From the NCBI GenBank assembly GCA_033977485.1, contig CM066994.1, forward strand, positions 45,409,155 to 45,473,154: 64,000 bases of DNA, in the 5' to 3' direction. Positions within the stretch are counted from its first letter, which is position 1. Every line of letters begins with the position of its first letter. The notes beneath the pieces were generated by a model, which worked only from the letters and a program-made list of their open reading frames with translations, had not been told where the DNA came from and searched no databases. The stretch is from Hydrangea macrophylla. Taxonomy: Eukaryota > Streptophyta > Magnoliopsida > Cornales > Hydrangeaceae. Shown here piece after piece: positions 21,020 through 30,700 of the stretch. A program made the position numbers and the translations under genes.

Positions 21020-23681
21020 ATGGGTATTAGATACAATCCATACTTGGTAATTTCTGTGCTCTTCCTATGTTTGTCTCTCATCAACAATTCTCTCTCCTTA
21101 GGATCTGACACCATCTCAGGAAACCAATCTCTATCTGGAGATCAAACCATTGTCTCTTCAGGAGGTAAATTCAAACTTGGCTTCTTCAAACCAGGTAACT
21201 CATCCAAATTCTACATAGGCATGTGGTACAACAAACTTTCTGTCCAAACCGTAGTTTGGGTGGCAAACAGACAAACACCCATCTCAAACAACCAAATATC
21301 ACAACTCAAAATCATAAATGGTAACTTAGTCCTTCTCAATGAATCCCAAATCCCAATTTGGTCCACAAATGTGATCTCCACCAAATCTAATTCTTCAGAA
21401 GCTGTTCTTCAAGATGATGGTAATCTTGTTTTGAGAGATGGGTCAAATCCAAAACAACAGCCAATTTGGCAGAGTTTTGATTTTCCAACCAATACTTGGT
21501 TGCCTGGTGCTAGGCTTGGACTCAATAAGCTAACTAATAAAGCCCAAATCCTAACTTCTTGGAAGAACACTGAAGACCCTTCACCGGGTCTGTTCTCTCT
21601 CATGCTTGACCCCAGTGGGACTATTCAGTTTTTAAGTCTATGGAATGGTTCAGAAAGGTATTGGACCAGTGGGCCTTGGAATGGGCAATTTTTTAGCTTG
21701 ATGCCTGAGATGAGGTCCAACTTTTTCTATAACTATAGCTATATATCGAATGAGAATGAGAGTTATTTTATTTATTCCCTTGATATTGTATCTTTTTTTA
21801 TAATGGATGTGTCGGGGCAAATTAAGCAACTCAGTTGGTCGGATGTTGGTCAGGACTGGACTTCATTTTTTTCTCAACCGAGTGAACAATGCGAGGTTCA
21901 CGCTTATTGTGGTGTGTTTGGCACTTGCAATCAGATTAGTCAGCCCTTTTGCAATTGCTCGACAGGTTTCGAGCCTAAGTGGCCAAATTATTGGAAATTG
22001 AGTGATTATTCTGGTGGGTGTGTGAGGAAAACTAGATTGAATTGTGGGAATAATGGAACGGTTAATGGTACGGTTAATGGGGAAAGGGATAGGTTTTGGG
22101 TAAGTCCCAATATGGGATTTCCTCTGCGTCCTCAAATGTTGGCTGGTGGAAGTATTTTGGAATGTGAATCTATTTGCTTGAACAACTGTGATTGCACTGC
22201 TTACGCTTACAACAGTAGTGGGTGTTCGATTTGGACTAGCGGTCTCTTAAATCTGAAACAAGTCTCTGGAGATGGTGGTACTGGAGGAACTCTCTATATA
22301 AGACTAGCTGCTTCTGAGTTTCACGACATTTCAAGGGGTGCAGAAACTAAGAGAGCAGAAAATAAGAGAGTTGTTATTGGTTCTGTTGTGGCCTCAGTGG
22401 CATTCATAGTAATTCTATTCATCGTTTTAGTTCTAATTTGGAGGCGGAAAAGGAAAATGATTGGAAAAGTACAATCAGTAGAGGGTTCATTGGTCGCGTT
22501 CCGGTACAGAGATTTGCAAAACGCGACCAAAAATTTCTCAGAGAAATTGGGGGGAGGAGGTTTTGGATCTGTTTACAAAGGCATGTTGCCCGATTCGAGT
22601 GTCGTGGCTGTAAAGAAGCTTGAGAGCATTAACCAAGGAGAGAAGCAATTCCGAACAGAAGTCAGCACAATCGGTACCATACAGCATGTAAATCTTGTTC
22701 GTCTTCGTGGGTTCTGCTCCGAAGGAAAAAAGAAGTTGCTCGTATATGATTACATGCCAAACAGGTCCTTAGATTCACATCTGTTCATCGAAAATGACTC
22801 AAAGGTATTGAGTTGGAAAATAAGGTACCAAATTGCTCTAGGGATAGCTAGAGGGTTGGCTTATCTCCACGAGAAGTGCCGAGATTGTATAATTCATTGC
22901 GATATAAAGCCCGAAAACATTCTTTTGGATTCGGAGTTTTATCCTAAAGTGGCAGATTTTGGGTTGGCTAAGCTCGTGGGACGGGACTTTAGCCGGGTTC
23001 TAACCACCATGAGAGGGACTAGGGGCTATCTTGCACCGGAATGGATTTCGGGTGTAGCCATAACCCCAAAAGCCGATGTTTATAGCTATGGTATTGTTAA
23101 TATATAAATTGTACTACACTTTATGGAACTTTTGCTTTTTACATGCCTATAAATACGTTTCCTTTGCACATCTCAAATCACACCATTCATTGTAGGATTA
23201 TTCTCCATATTTTCTCACACTCTCTTCGTCTATTATTCTAACAGGTATGATGCTTTTCGAATTCCTTTCGGGAAAAAGAAACTCTCAGCAATCTGAAGAT
23301 GGCAAAATCAGATTCTATCCGAATTGGGCTTCGAGTGTAGTGAAAGAAGGCGGTGACATTCTTAGCCTATTAGATCATAGGTTGGAGAGAGAGGCTGATA
23401 TAGAAGAGGTGACAAGAATTTGTAAAATAGCTTGTTGGTGCATTCAAGATGATGAGAATCATAGGCCAATGATGGGTCAGGTGGTTCAGATCCTTGAAGG
23501 GGTCTTGGAAGTGAATCCACCTCCGATCCCACGGACTCACCTAGTGTTTGCTGATAATTATGAGGAGCATATAGTCTTCTTCACTGAGCCATCTTCAAGC
23601 CAGATCTCAAAAACACAGAGCAATTGCCCAAAATCTTCGTCTTCTTCTCTGTCCAAGAGCACTGGATCATCAAGCTCCTAG
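21020..23681 (+). CDS. G-type lectin S-receptor-like serine/threonine kinase (copy A)
   Basis: Predicted plasma-membrane receptor kinase of 835 residues, encoded by exon 21020-23090 and exon 23245-23681. Seen in order: signal peptide (about 1-28), bulb-type lectin domain (about 29-150), S-locus glycoprotein domain (about 200-315), PAN/apple-like cysteine region (about 340-430), transmembrane helix (about 451-475) and kinase. Kinase landmarks are the glycine loop GGGGFGSV (511-518), K532, E547, HCD at 626-628 (a non-RD kinase), DFG at 646-648 and APE at 672-674. A Ser-rich tail ends the protein. Domain order and length fit the At2g19130-like family, which I recall as usually intronless. Here a 149-bp LTR-like insert splits the kinase after subdomain IX. 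It can be removed as a 154-base GT-AG intron; if retained, translation stops four codons later and the kinase is truncated. Ligand and pathway cannot be inferred. A duplicate begins at 63645. Confidence 0.9.
23095..23243 (+). mobile_element. 149-bp solo-LTR-like insertion acting as an intron
   Basis: The insert begins TGTTAATATATAAATTG and ends ATTATTCTAACA, so it has TG/CA ends inside a TGTTA/TAACA inverted pair. It is flanked by a perfect 5-bp duplication GGTAT (23090-23094 and 23244-23248). These are the marks of an LTR retrotransposon LTR, here alone and of the short size known from TRIM-type elements. It holds a TATA-like CTATAAATA. The left duplication provides the GT donor at 23091, and the final CA of the LTR plus the first G of the right duplication provide the AG acceptor ending at 23244. 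Removing 23091-23244 restores the uninterrupted reading frame. Splicing itself is inferred. Confidence 0.85.
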
Positions 23682-24155
23682 TTCTGAAGAAAGGAAAATG
23701 AGCATGGGGTTGAGCCCTTTTGCTCTCAGTTTAGGATATACAAATGTATAAAAATAAATTCAGGAATTTAAGTTTTTGACGTTGGAAGCCTAATTTTGAG
23801 ATATTATATGTTTGGTTACATTGTGTTTGTATTGAAGTATCAGCTAATGTAGTTGCCTTGAATGTTCTCTTCAACAACGTGTTTTGTTTTCTTCTATTGT
23901 TAGATGTGTTTGTTTTAGTGAGTGGAAACAACTAAACCCAATGATTTTGTTAAACCATGCATGAAGTTTTCGAATTTGAATTGGACTGAAATTGCCTTAA
24001 TTTTCTCCCCCCAAAGAATACTAAATTTAGAGTCCATTTGGGATTGCTTTCTTCGGATCAACACTCAAATTATTTTCAATTGTTGAAAAATTCAAGTTGA
24101 TTTGGCAACTAACCTTTTATAGCTTTTTTAAAAAATCAGCTTCACTCTAAAGTTG
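23682..24155 (+). other. 3' flank of the kinase gene
   Basis: Likely 3' untranslated sequence, with a possible polyadenylation signal AATAAA near 23754, then AT-rich intergenic DNA. No other feature is seen. Confidence 0.4.
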
Positions 24156-24167
24156 AAAAAAGAGGTT

Positions 24168-24391
24168 TTTTTTTTTGGATGTACTTACCTGGATGACACA
24201 CGCCACACACACGCACACACCCAATCCAAGCAGTAGGAACCCAAGAGATCGGCCCGACGGGAGCACAAGGGGCAATTCTACAAAGAAAGGAGGAATTAAA
24301 TCCCTCCCACTCACCCATTGGTGAGATTCGAACCCCTCCCCTCCCACTAGAGAAGGAGAGGTGATACCATTGGGCCACAAGGGTCCTTGGT
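24168..24391 (-). mobile_element. tRNA-derived SINE
   Basis: Read on the minus strand, an A-box-like TGGCCCAATGGTATCAC is followed about 30 bases later by the B-box-like GGGGTTCGAATCTC, an internal RNA polymerase III promoter as in tRNA-derived SINEs. The element ends in an A-rich tail (T run at about 24166-24177 on plus). Flanking AAAAAAGAGGTT repeats at 24156-24167 and 24395-24406 form a 12-bp target duplication. It has no coding capacity and needs LINE enzymes to move. Confidence 0.8.
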
Positions 24392-25332
24392 AAAAAAAAA
24401 GAGGTTATTTTAAAAGTAACAAAATATTGTTGCTTTTTCGAAGGAAAAAAAGCTGAACTGGCCCTTTAAAAAAACTAGGATAGAGGCCCGTGCAATGCAC
24501 GGGTCTGTTAAAATTGGAAAATTAATTAGATGTTTTTATTGTTGATGCATTTAATATTAAATATATTAAATATGCACTACTAACAAAATAAAGTTGTAAA
24601 CGTAAAATCTTCAATAATTCTGGATGGAAGCAAATATATTTTCTTTTCTTTATTTTTTTTTTTTGTTTACAAATCTTTCTTTAGTGTTTTCACTTCTGTT
24701 TGTTTTTAGCATTTCTCTCCTTTCATTTACTTATTTTTTTAACCACAATTTATTGTATGAACTATGTACAAATAATGCAACTACGTATAAACTTTATACA
24801 ATAAGGTTGAGAGTAATGTTGTTTAAAAGTAATAACTTATTTTTAATATCATAACATGTGATATTTTGAAAAACCTTATCATCTTTTGTCATTTGTCTTT
24901 TTCTTTTTTGTTTAATTGCATATAAACTTCATACAATAAAGTTGAAAGTGTTATTTAAAAGTAATAACTTAGTTTTAACATCATAACACATGATATTTTG
25001 AAAAAAACTAATCATATTTGTTCTTTTTTTTTTTTTTTTTCCTTTTTATGAGAATGATATGAAATTGCATGAAATTATAAATTTCAAAAATAAATTTATT
25101 AAATTTATTAAAACAATTATTATTATATATTTATTATGAGTATGTAAGTAATTGTAAATTATAATTTGTCTTTTAAGTTTGCAAAGTATTTCATATATAT
25201 TTATTATGCATATGATAGAAGTGTATGTGTGTGTGAATTAAATTTATAGGAAATCGCATTTAATAAAATATGATTGTAGATGTATTAGTAATTGTAAATT
25301 ATAATTTGTCTTTTCACTTTGCAAAGTATTTC

Positions 25333-25375
<43 letters not shown>

Positions 25376-25393
25376 CAATATTATTATTATTAT
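25333..25393 (+). repeat. (ATT)n microsatellite inside the Helitron
   Basis: A long run of ATT triplets with two interruptions. Confidence 0.9.
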
Positions 25394-25673
25394 ATATTTA
25401 TGAGAAGTATGAAATGATGTGAAATTAAATTTAAAAAGCAAACGAACGTATGTGTGTGTGAATTAAATTTATAGGTATGTGTGTATGATAAAATATGATT
25501 TTAGCTATATTAGTAGTTGCAAATTACAATTTGTCTTTTAACTTTGCCAAGTATTTCTTAAATATGTATTATGATTATTATTATATATTTGTTACGAGTA
25601 TGAAAAGATATGAAATTGTATGAAATAATAATTTTATAAAACAAATGAATTAAATTTATTAAGTGTAAATTAT

Positions 25674-26050
25674 ATGTGTGTAAAGCCTTGTTTGGGAAAA
25701 ACCAAAACAAAAAAACAAAAACCAAAGCACAAAATCGATTGGCCAAACAAGGCACCGAAATTGTTGACTTTTGATCCAATATATGTGTGTAAAGCATTGT
25801 TTGGGAAAAATGAAAACAAAAAAATAAAAACAAAGCACAAAATCGGTTTGCCAAACAAGTTAGCCGAAATTGTTGACTTTTGATCCATGAGTTTAGTGCA
25901 TTGTTTGGGAAAAAGTGTAAACAAACAAGACAAACAAAGCCACAACTGATTTGCCAAACAAACTCTATTATTTTTGGATTGCTTTATTTGGCTTTAAAAA
26001 AAATCACAAACACAAATAAAGGCAAAAATTCGGTTTGCCAAACAAGACAC
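25674..26050 (+). repeat. Tandem repeat of about 100-118 bp inside the Helitron
   Basis: Three to four decaying units share TTGTTTGGGAAAA near the start, GCACAAAATCG(A/G)TT and GCCAAACAA in the middle, and GAAATTGTTGACTTTTGATCC at the end. Open frames in these units on both strands reflect repeat structure, not a gene. Confidence 0.75.
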
Positions 26051-26173
26051 AACATCTCAATGTATTAGTAAATGCAAAATTACATATAAGGAGCAAACAA
26101 TTTAAAAAATTCTAAATTAGGACAAAATTGAAATTGAAAACTACTCTAAGGCTCTTTTATAGTATAGTGTAGA

Positions 26174-26898
26174 TTTCATTCAAATCATCATTTGCCTGAA
26201 AAGTTCTCATTAGTTTTTGTAAAAGACCATGATTGCCAAATAATTATATATGGTACTGTTCTCTTTGGTAATCTTACATAGACAAATTACTTTTTCAAGT
26301 ATATTGCCAAACATTTTTTCTTCGAAACAATCTCTTACTCCTCACAGAAATACCATAGACTAGGCAGCTTTTTAAAATATCTCTATAGAAAAATCACTTT
26401 AAAAAATGTTATAATAAAAAAAAATCTCATATTCCCACATAAAACGTAAAAACGAGTCTAAATAGTGTAGATCAGTAGGTAGATGTTAGACTTGTAACTT
26501 CGGGAAATATCTAGGTGTACTTTGACTATTCTTGGCCATCCGCACATAACTAAAATCACAATTAAATATGCTTGCTTTCTAACAAGCATGATGTTGTTTG
26601 TTATAGTTATAATAATAATAATAATAATAATAATTATTATTATTATAATAAAATAAAATAAAACTTATAGAAATGAAGTTGGGTTTGACTCGGAATTATT
26701 TACATGGCACTAGGCCCCCTCTCAACTTTTAAAAATTACTTTTTTATCCCATATGTAATTTATATTTTATGCATTTTCACCTCTCTAATTTTTAATTTCC
26801 CCTTTATAAACTTAGAAATCGCACTTTTGCCCTTAAATTTTCTACATTTCATCCCGATAAATATCATATTTGCCACCTAGGAAGCACGACACTTCTAA
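26174..26898. other. Intergenic DNA
   Basis: No gene or complete element is recognised. An AAT/ATT run lies at about 26609-26645. Confidence 0.4.
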
Positions 26899-27421
26899 GA
26901 CTTAGTTTGGCCTCCCTTTTGGTGCTTCTCTTTTTTTAAAGTACAATTTCATAGTTCATAAGCTTTGCAAAAATTGAACTTATGACTTTTTTTGGGGAGC
27001 GGGAGCTTGTAAAAGCTCAAGGTTACTTTTTGGTTTCTTCATACTCCCTCTGTCCCATATTGAGAGTCTCTTTTGGGAATTCCAACTTATTAAGGGGACA
27101 ACCTTGATTTTGGTGAGATTTTCAACTTTCCAATATTACTCTTTTTGAAATTCAAAAGTAGAGTGTCACATAAAAAAAAAAGAGGGAAGAGTTGGATATA
27201 ATAAAGGACAAATTTGAAAAGTGTGCATTAAAGTACTTGGACTTTTCAAAGAGGACTCTTAAAATGGGACATCAAAAAATGGCATCAAGGACTCTTAATA
27301 TGGGACAGAGGGAGTAATATTTTTTTGAAAAGTAATGTGTCACTTTTACAAAATTATCAAACAACTTAATAATAAATTTCATAAATTACTTTTAAAAAGT
27401 CACGTGGGGCCAAACTAAGCC
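26899..27421. mobile_element. Tourist-like MITE carrying a nested Stowaway
   Basis: Opens GACTTAGTTTGGCC after TAA and closes GGCCAAACTAAGCC before TAG, matching the termini of the element at 18865. The interior shares AAAGTACAATTT and AATAATAAA segments with that copy. It is enlarged by the Stowaway at 27044-27314. It sits about 350 bp upstream of the oxygenase start codon. Confidence 0.7.
27044..27314. mobile_element. Stowaway-type MITE
   Basis: Termini CTCCCTCTGTCCCA and TGGGACAGAGGGAG are perfect inverted repeats flanked by TA, the Tc1/mariner target dinucleotide. It is 271 bp long, non-coding, and inserted into the Tourist-like element. Confidence 0.9.
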
Positions 27422-27772
27422 TAGCTAAGAAGGTACCGTGTCACGTATCGTATCGTGTCTGACACGCGGATACAATACTTCATGGACACTTTTTCTGCAA
27501 TGTCGACTTACAATTTTTTAAAATTTTATTGGGTCGACGTACTAGCTAGTATCGTGTCCTGTAGTGTCCAAGCCCAGCCATATCCAACTCCTAAATCAAA
27601 CCAAACCATTCTCTGTCTCATTTGCATGGCAATGCCACTAGGCCACACCAGTCAAGAAAAAACCATTTTCACATGCAAATAAAATGCAATGCCACCACCA
27701 CCAACTATATATGCCTATATATATATAATATACATATCAACATACAGATAACAACTCTGTAACAACCCAGTA
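27422..27772 (+). promoter_or_regulatory. Putative promoter and 5' leader of the oxygenase gene
   Basis: This is the non-coding sequence between the Tourist-like element and the ATG at 27773. Several TATATATA-type tracts at about 27706-27735 could serve as a TATA box about 40-65 bases before the start codon. No specific regulatory element is identified. Confidence 0.4.
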
Positions 27773-30700
27773 ATGGCTCTTCTTCCCTCAACATCCTCTA
27801 AGCTTACCGCCACCACCGGAACACCATCCGGTGAGCGGCCTAGTGGCGGCGAATTAAGAAAAGGGGTTAAATTTCTCGTCGACAGTGTGCCTAAAATTCG
27901 GAAATTGCCACCAGAATATGTTTTGCCGCTGCCGAAAAGTCCATTATTGTGCCCCTATGGTTCAGTTCCTGCCATAGATTTGAGTGGTCTTGGTGGAACT
28001 ACTGAGCATAGAATGATCGCTGTGAAGGAAATTAGCTCTGCTTGTGCCCATTGGGGATTCTTTCGGGTAAGCAAAAGTTCCTAACCTTTGGATTTGTTTG
28101 GTAATGTCTAAAGCACAATGTTTGGTACACGGTCACAAATTTAGGAGATGCTCACAAAAAGGCTATGGCATCCTCTTTGGCACCATGTAGCATCCCATGG
28201 ATCAATAATGCTAGGCACACACTTCAAACCACACCATAAACCACACTTTTGCTTTAAATGCATGTACCTTGTGCTGTGTATGTGGTGCACAGAAAAGTGT
28301 AAAAAATTCAAACAGCACAGAGTACATGCATTTAAAGCATAGGGTGTGGTTTGGAATATGTGCCTAGCACTTCTCCACATAGATTGAGTTAACTGTAGTG
28401 GGTCCTACAGCCACATGGGATGCCGCATTATTTTGCGAAAATCTCTTTGTGACCCAAACATTGCCCATCGAAAATAGGATCAGGTTCATGTGATACGTTA
28501 TTCCAAGTAGGGCTGCACATGGGTCGGGCCGGGCCGGGCCACCCGACCCGTCGACAAATGGATCCCAGATTTTCAAACCCGGAACCGACCCGCAAGCTCA
28601 GGGACCCGAACCAAACTGACCCAATAAACACGGTTCGGGTCTCGGGTCTTCTGGTAGTCTGAAGAAAAAAAAAGTGTAAAAAAACAGCCTAGCCTCTCTC
28701 TCTCTCTAGATCTAAAATATGGACAAGTAAACAACACAAAACTTTCTGATCTTACCCACATCAGCATACTATATATACGTATACAAATGTATAGTTATAC
28801 ATATGTTTATGGTTCTCGGTTTGGTTCGGTTTACCCGAACTCTGGACCCGATCCGACCCATTGTTCATTGTTCAATTTATTTTTTTTTTCCATTTCTATA
28901 CATACGTATGTATGGTTCTCGATTTGGTTCGGTTTGCCCGAACTTTGTACCCGAACCGACCCATTGCTCATTTATTTTTAGATAGACCCGAACCAGACCC
29001 GAATCGACAAGATCTTAGACCCGAACCAACCCGGCCCATCTGGGTCGGTTCGGTTCCGGTCTTCGGTTCCCGGGTTTTTGTGCACCCCTAATTCCAGGCG
29101 ATCGTCACACCATATTATCATGGTGAGGTGGTGTGGTGCACCAATCACCTTATACCTGTGTTATGACTTCTCCCGATAACTACCATTAAAGTAGAGGGTA
29201 TATTATAGTATATAGGGTTAATTGCATTTTGCACCCCTAAATCATTCATACTAACTAAAGGACAATTTGGACTTATTTGCCACATTTGTGAAACTTTAGA
29301 GATCAAAGTGTCAAATTTGAAACTTTAAGAGACAAAGTGCAAAACTACCCAAACTTCAAGGGTACAAAGTGCAATTAATCCTAGTATATAATTATTAATT
29401 TTAAGATAAATAATGACTTTATGTGATGGTCAACCTTAATAATTTCATAACCTCGTATGTTTGGAGCATATCTTTCTTTTCATAATTTTGATAGATTCTT
29501 GGAATCTATTTTATTTTATTTTTTAGAAAAAAGAGTTGATCAGTGATGGGAGTATAAACTGCCAGTTTCTTTGACGAATGATTAGATGAATTGCTTAACT
29601 TACTGAAACAAAAATATTAAATTCAAGGAAGGTATGTGAAATGTTTTCAACTTTTAGAGCTAGCTGAAATAATGTTGAACTTGAGGAAAAGAAAGTGATA
29701 GAATGACCAAATTGATTGCTACTCCCTCCGTCCCATTTTATGTGTCCATCTTTCCTTTTTGAGATGTCCCAAAATTGTTGTCCACTTTCCTAAATTAGTA
29801 TATAAATTTTACTTAGTTTCCCCAACTACCCTTCCTTGCAATCAATACCAAAATAAAATAATAATAAAAAAAGTGCAATGATTATGGGCAATTGTGGAAA
29901 GTAGGTGTAGATTCTTTTTGTCCCCTTAAATAGTTGGACTCCCCAAGATGGACACATAAAATGGGACGGAGGGAGTATCTTTTATGGAGCCATTAGGAAG
30001 AGTAGAGGAATGGATTATTCTTAGCTCACCAATGAACCAATTCCATATATTCTTTCAAGTGTTTAATTAATGTTATTCAATTATATAGGAGTCCGCGTCT
30101 CATCTGATATGACTCTTAGAACAATTAATTTCTTTGGCAAACCAAGTAGAAGTTAGTTTTAAAAATAAAAAGTAAAAAAAAAGAACATGAGATGTAATAC
30201 CCGCACCCGGATAAATGAGTTAATATCTGCTTAGCATGCATTAATTAGTATTTTAATAGCATGTGATAATTTGGGTAAGTACCAGTTACTCCGACGTGTT
30301 AAGTGCTTGTGAAAAGGGCACAGTTGGACGAATATGAAGTGGGATCCACGGGAGGTCCGGATTAACTAAATTACATTTAGTTGCATTAATATGATTAAAT
30401 GAAAATTTGGTTAATTGCTTTAATATTTTATTGCTAGTTGCAATATTTTATGGTGCCAGTATGAGTACCCATGTGAGAGAGAATAGGAACCGGATTCATA
30501 ACTAGTAGGTTAATTAGCAACTTTACAAAATATGTGGGACCACGTTTGGGACCCACGCGTGATATAGACAAATATCCACTTAGATATTGGGTAGTTAATA
30601 CAATTATTTAGGGGATATTATAATAAAGCTTAAAGAAATGTTGGGGGTGTAAACATAAATAGGCAAAAGTTTGGCTAGGAAGCCTAAGAAAATGACACCT

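Larger units (their letters stand above)
7686..21375 (+). repeat. Copy A of a large direct segmental duplication
   Basis: This block is colinear, in the same orientation, with 56428-64000, and differs by a few percent by eye. Major differences are a 3.95-kb LTR element present only here (10320-14272), about 2.3 kb present here (from about 18590 to 20860) and missing in the other copy, and independent MITE insertions. The block includes the 5' part of a lectin receptor kinase. Copy B is cut by the window end, so the full extent is unknown. Confidence 0.9.
24475..26173 (-). mobile_element. Non-autonomous Helitron (1.7 kb)
   Basis: On the minus strand the element starts TCTACACTATACTATAAAAG and ends with the hairpin ACCCGTGCATTGCACGGG followed a few bases later by CTAG. 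These are the 5' TC, subterminal hairpin and 3' CTRR marks of Helitrons. The flanking bases are A and T, the expected insertion dinucleotide, with no target duplication. It is AT-rich with no Rep/helicase frame. It contains repeated blocks, including a roughly 100-118-bp unit at about 25674-26050. Confidence 0.75.

Noticed and set aside
24150..24390. tRNA gene on the minus strand
   Set aside because: A and B boxes are present, but no cloverleaf with anticodon arm and acceptor pairing can be formed; the tail and target duplication identify a SINE.
24480..24520. GCCCGTGCAATGCACGGG hairpin as a transcription terminator
   Set aside because: It is followed by CTAG and matched by a TC-type start 1.7 kb away, so it is the Helitron 3' hairpin.
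25558..26068. Overlapping open frames on both strands in the Helitron
   Set aside because: They arise from the tandem ~100-118-bp repeat; both strands are open because of the repeat composition.
28803..29091. Pro-Arg-rich frames in the oxygenase intron
   Set aside because: They come from GACCCGAACC-type arrays of a hAT element with a clear target duplication.
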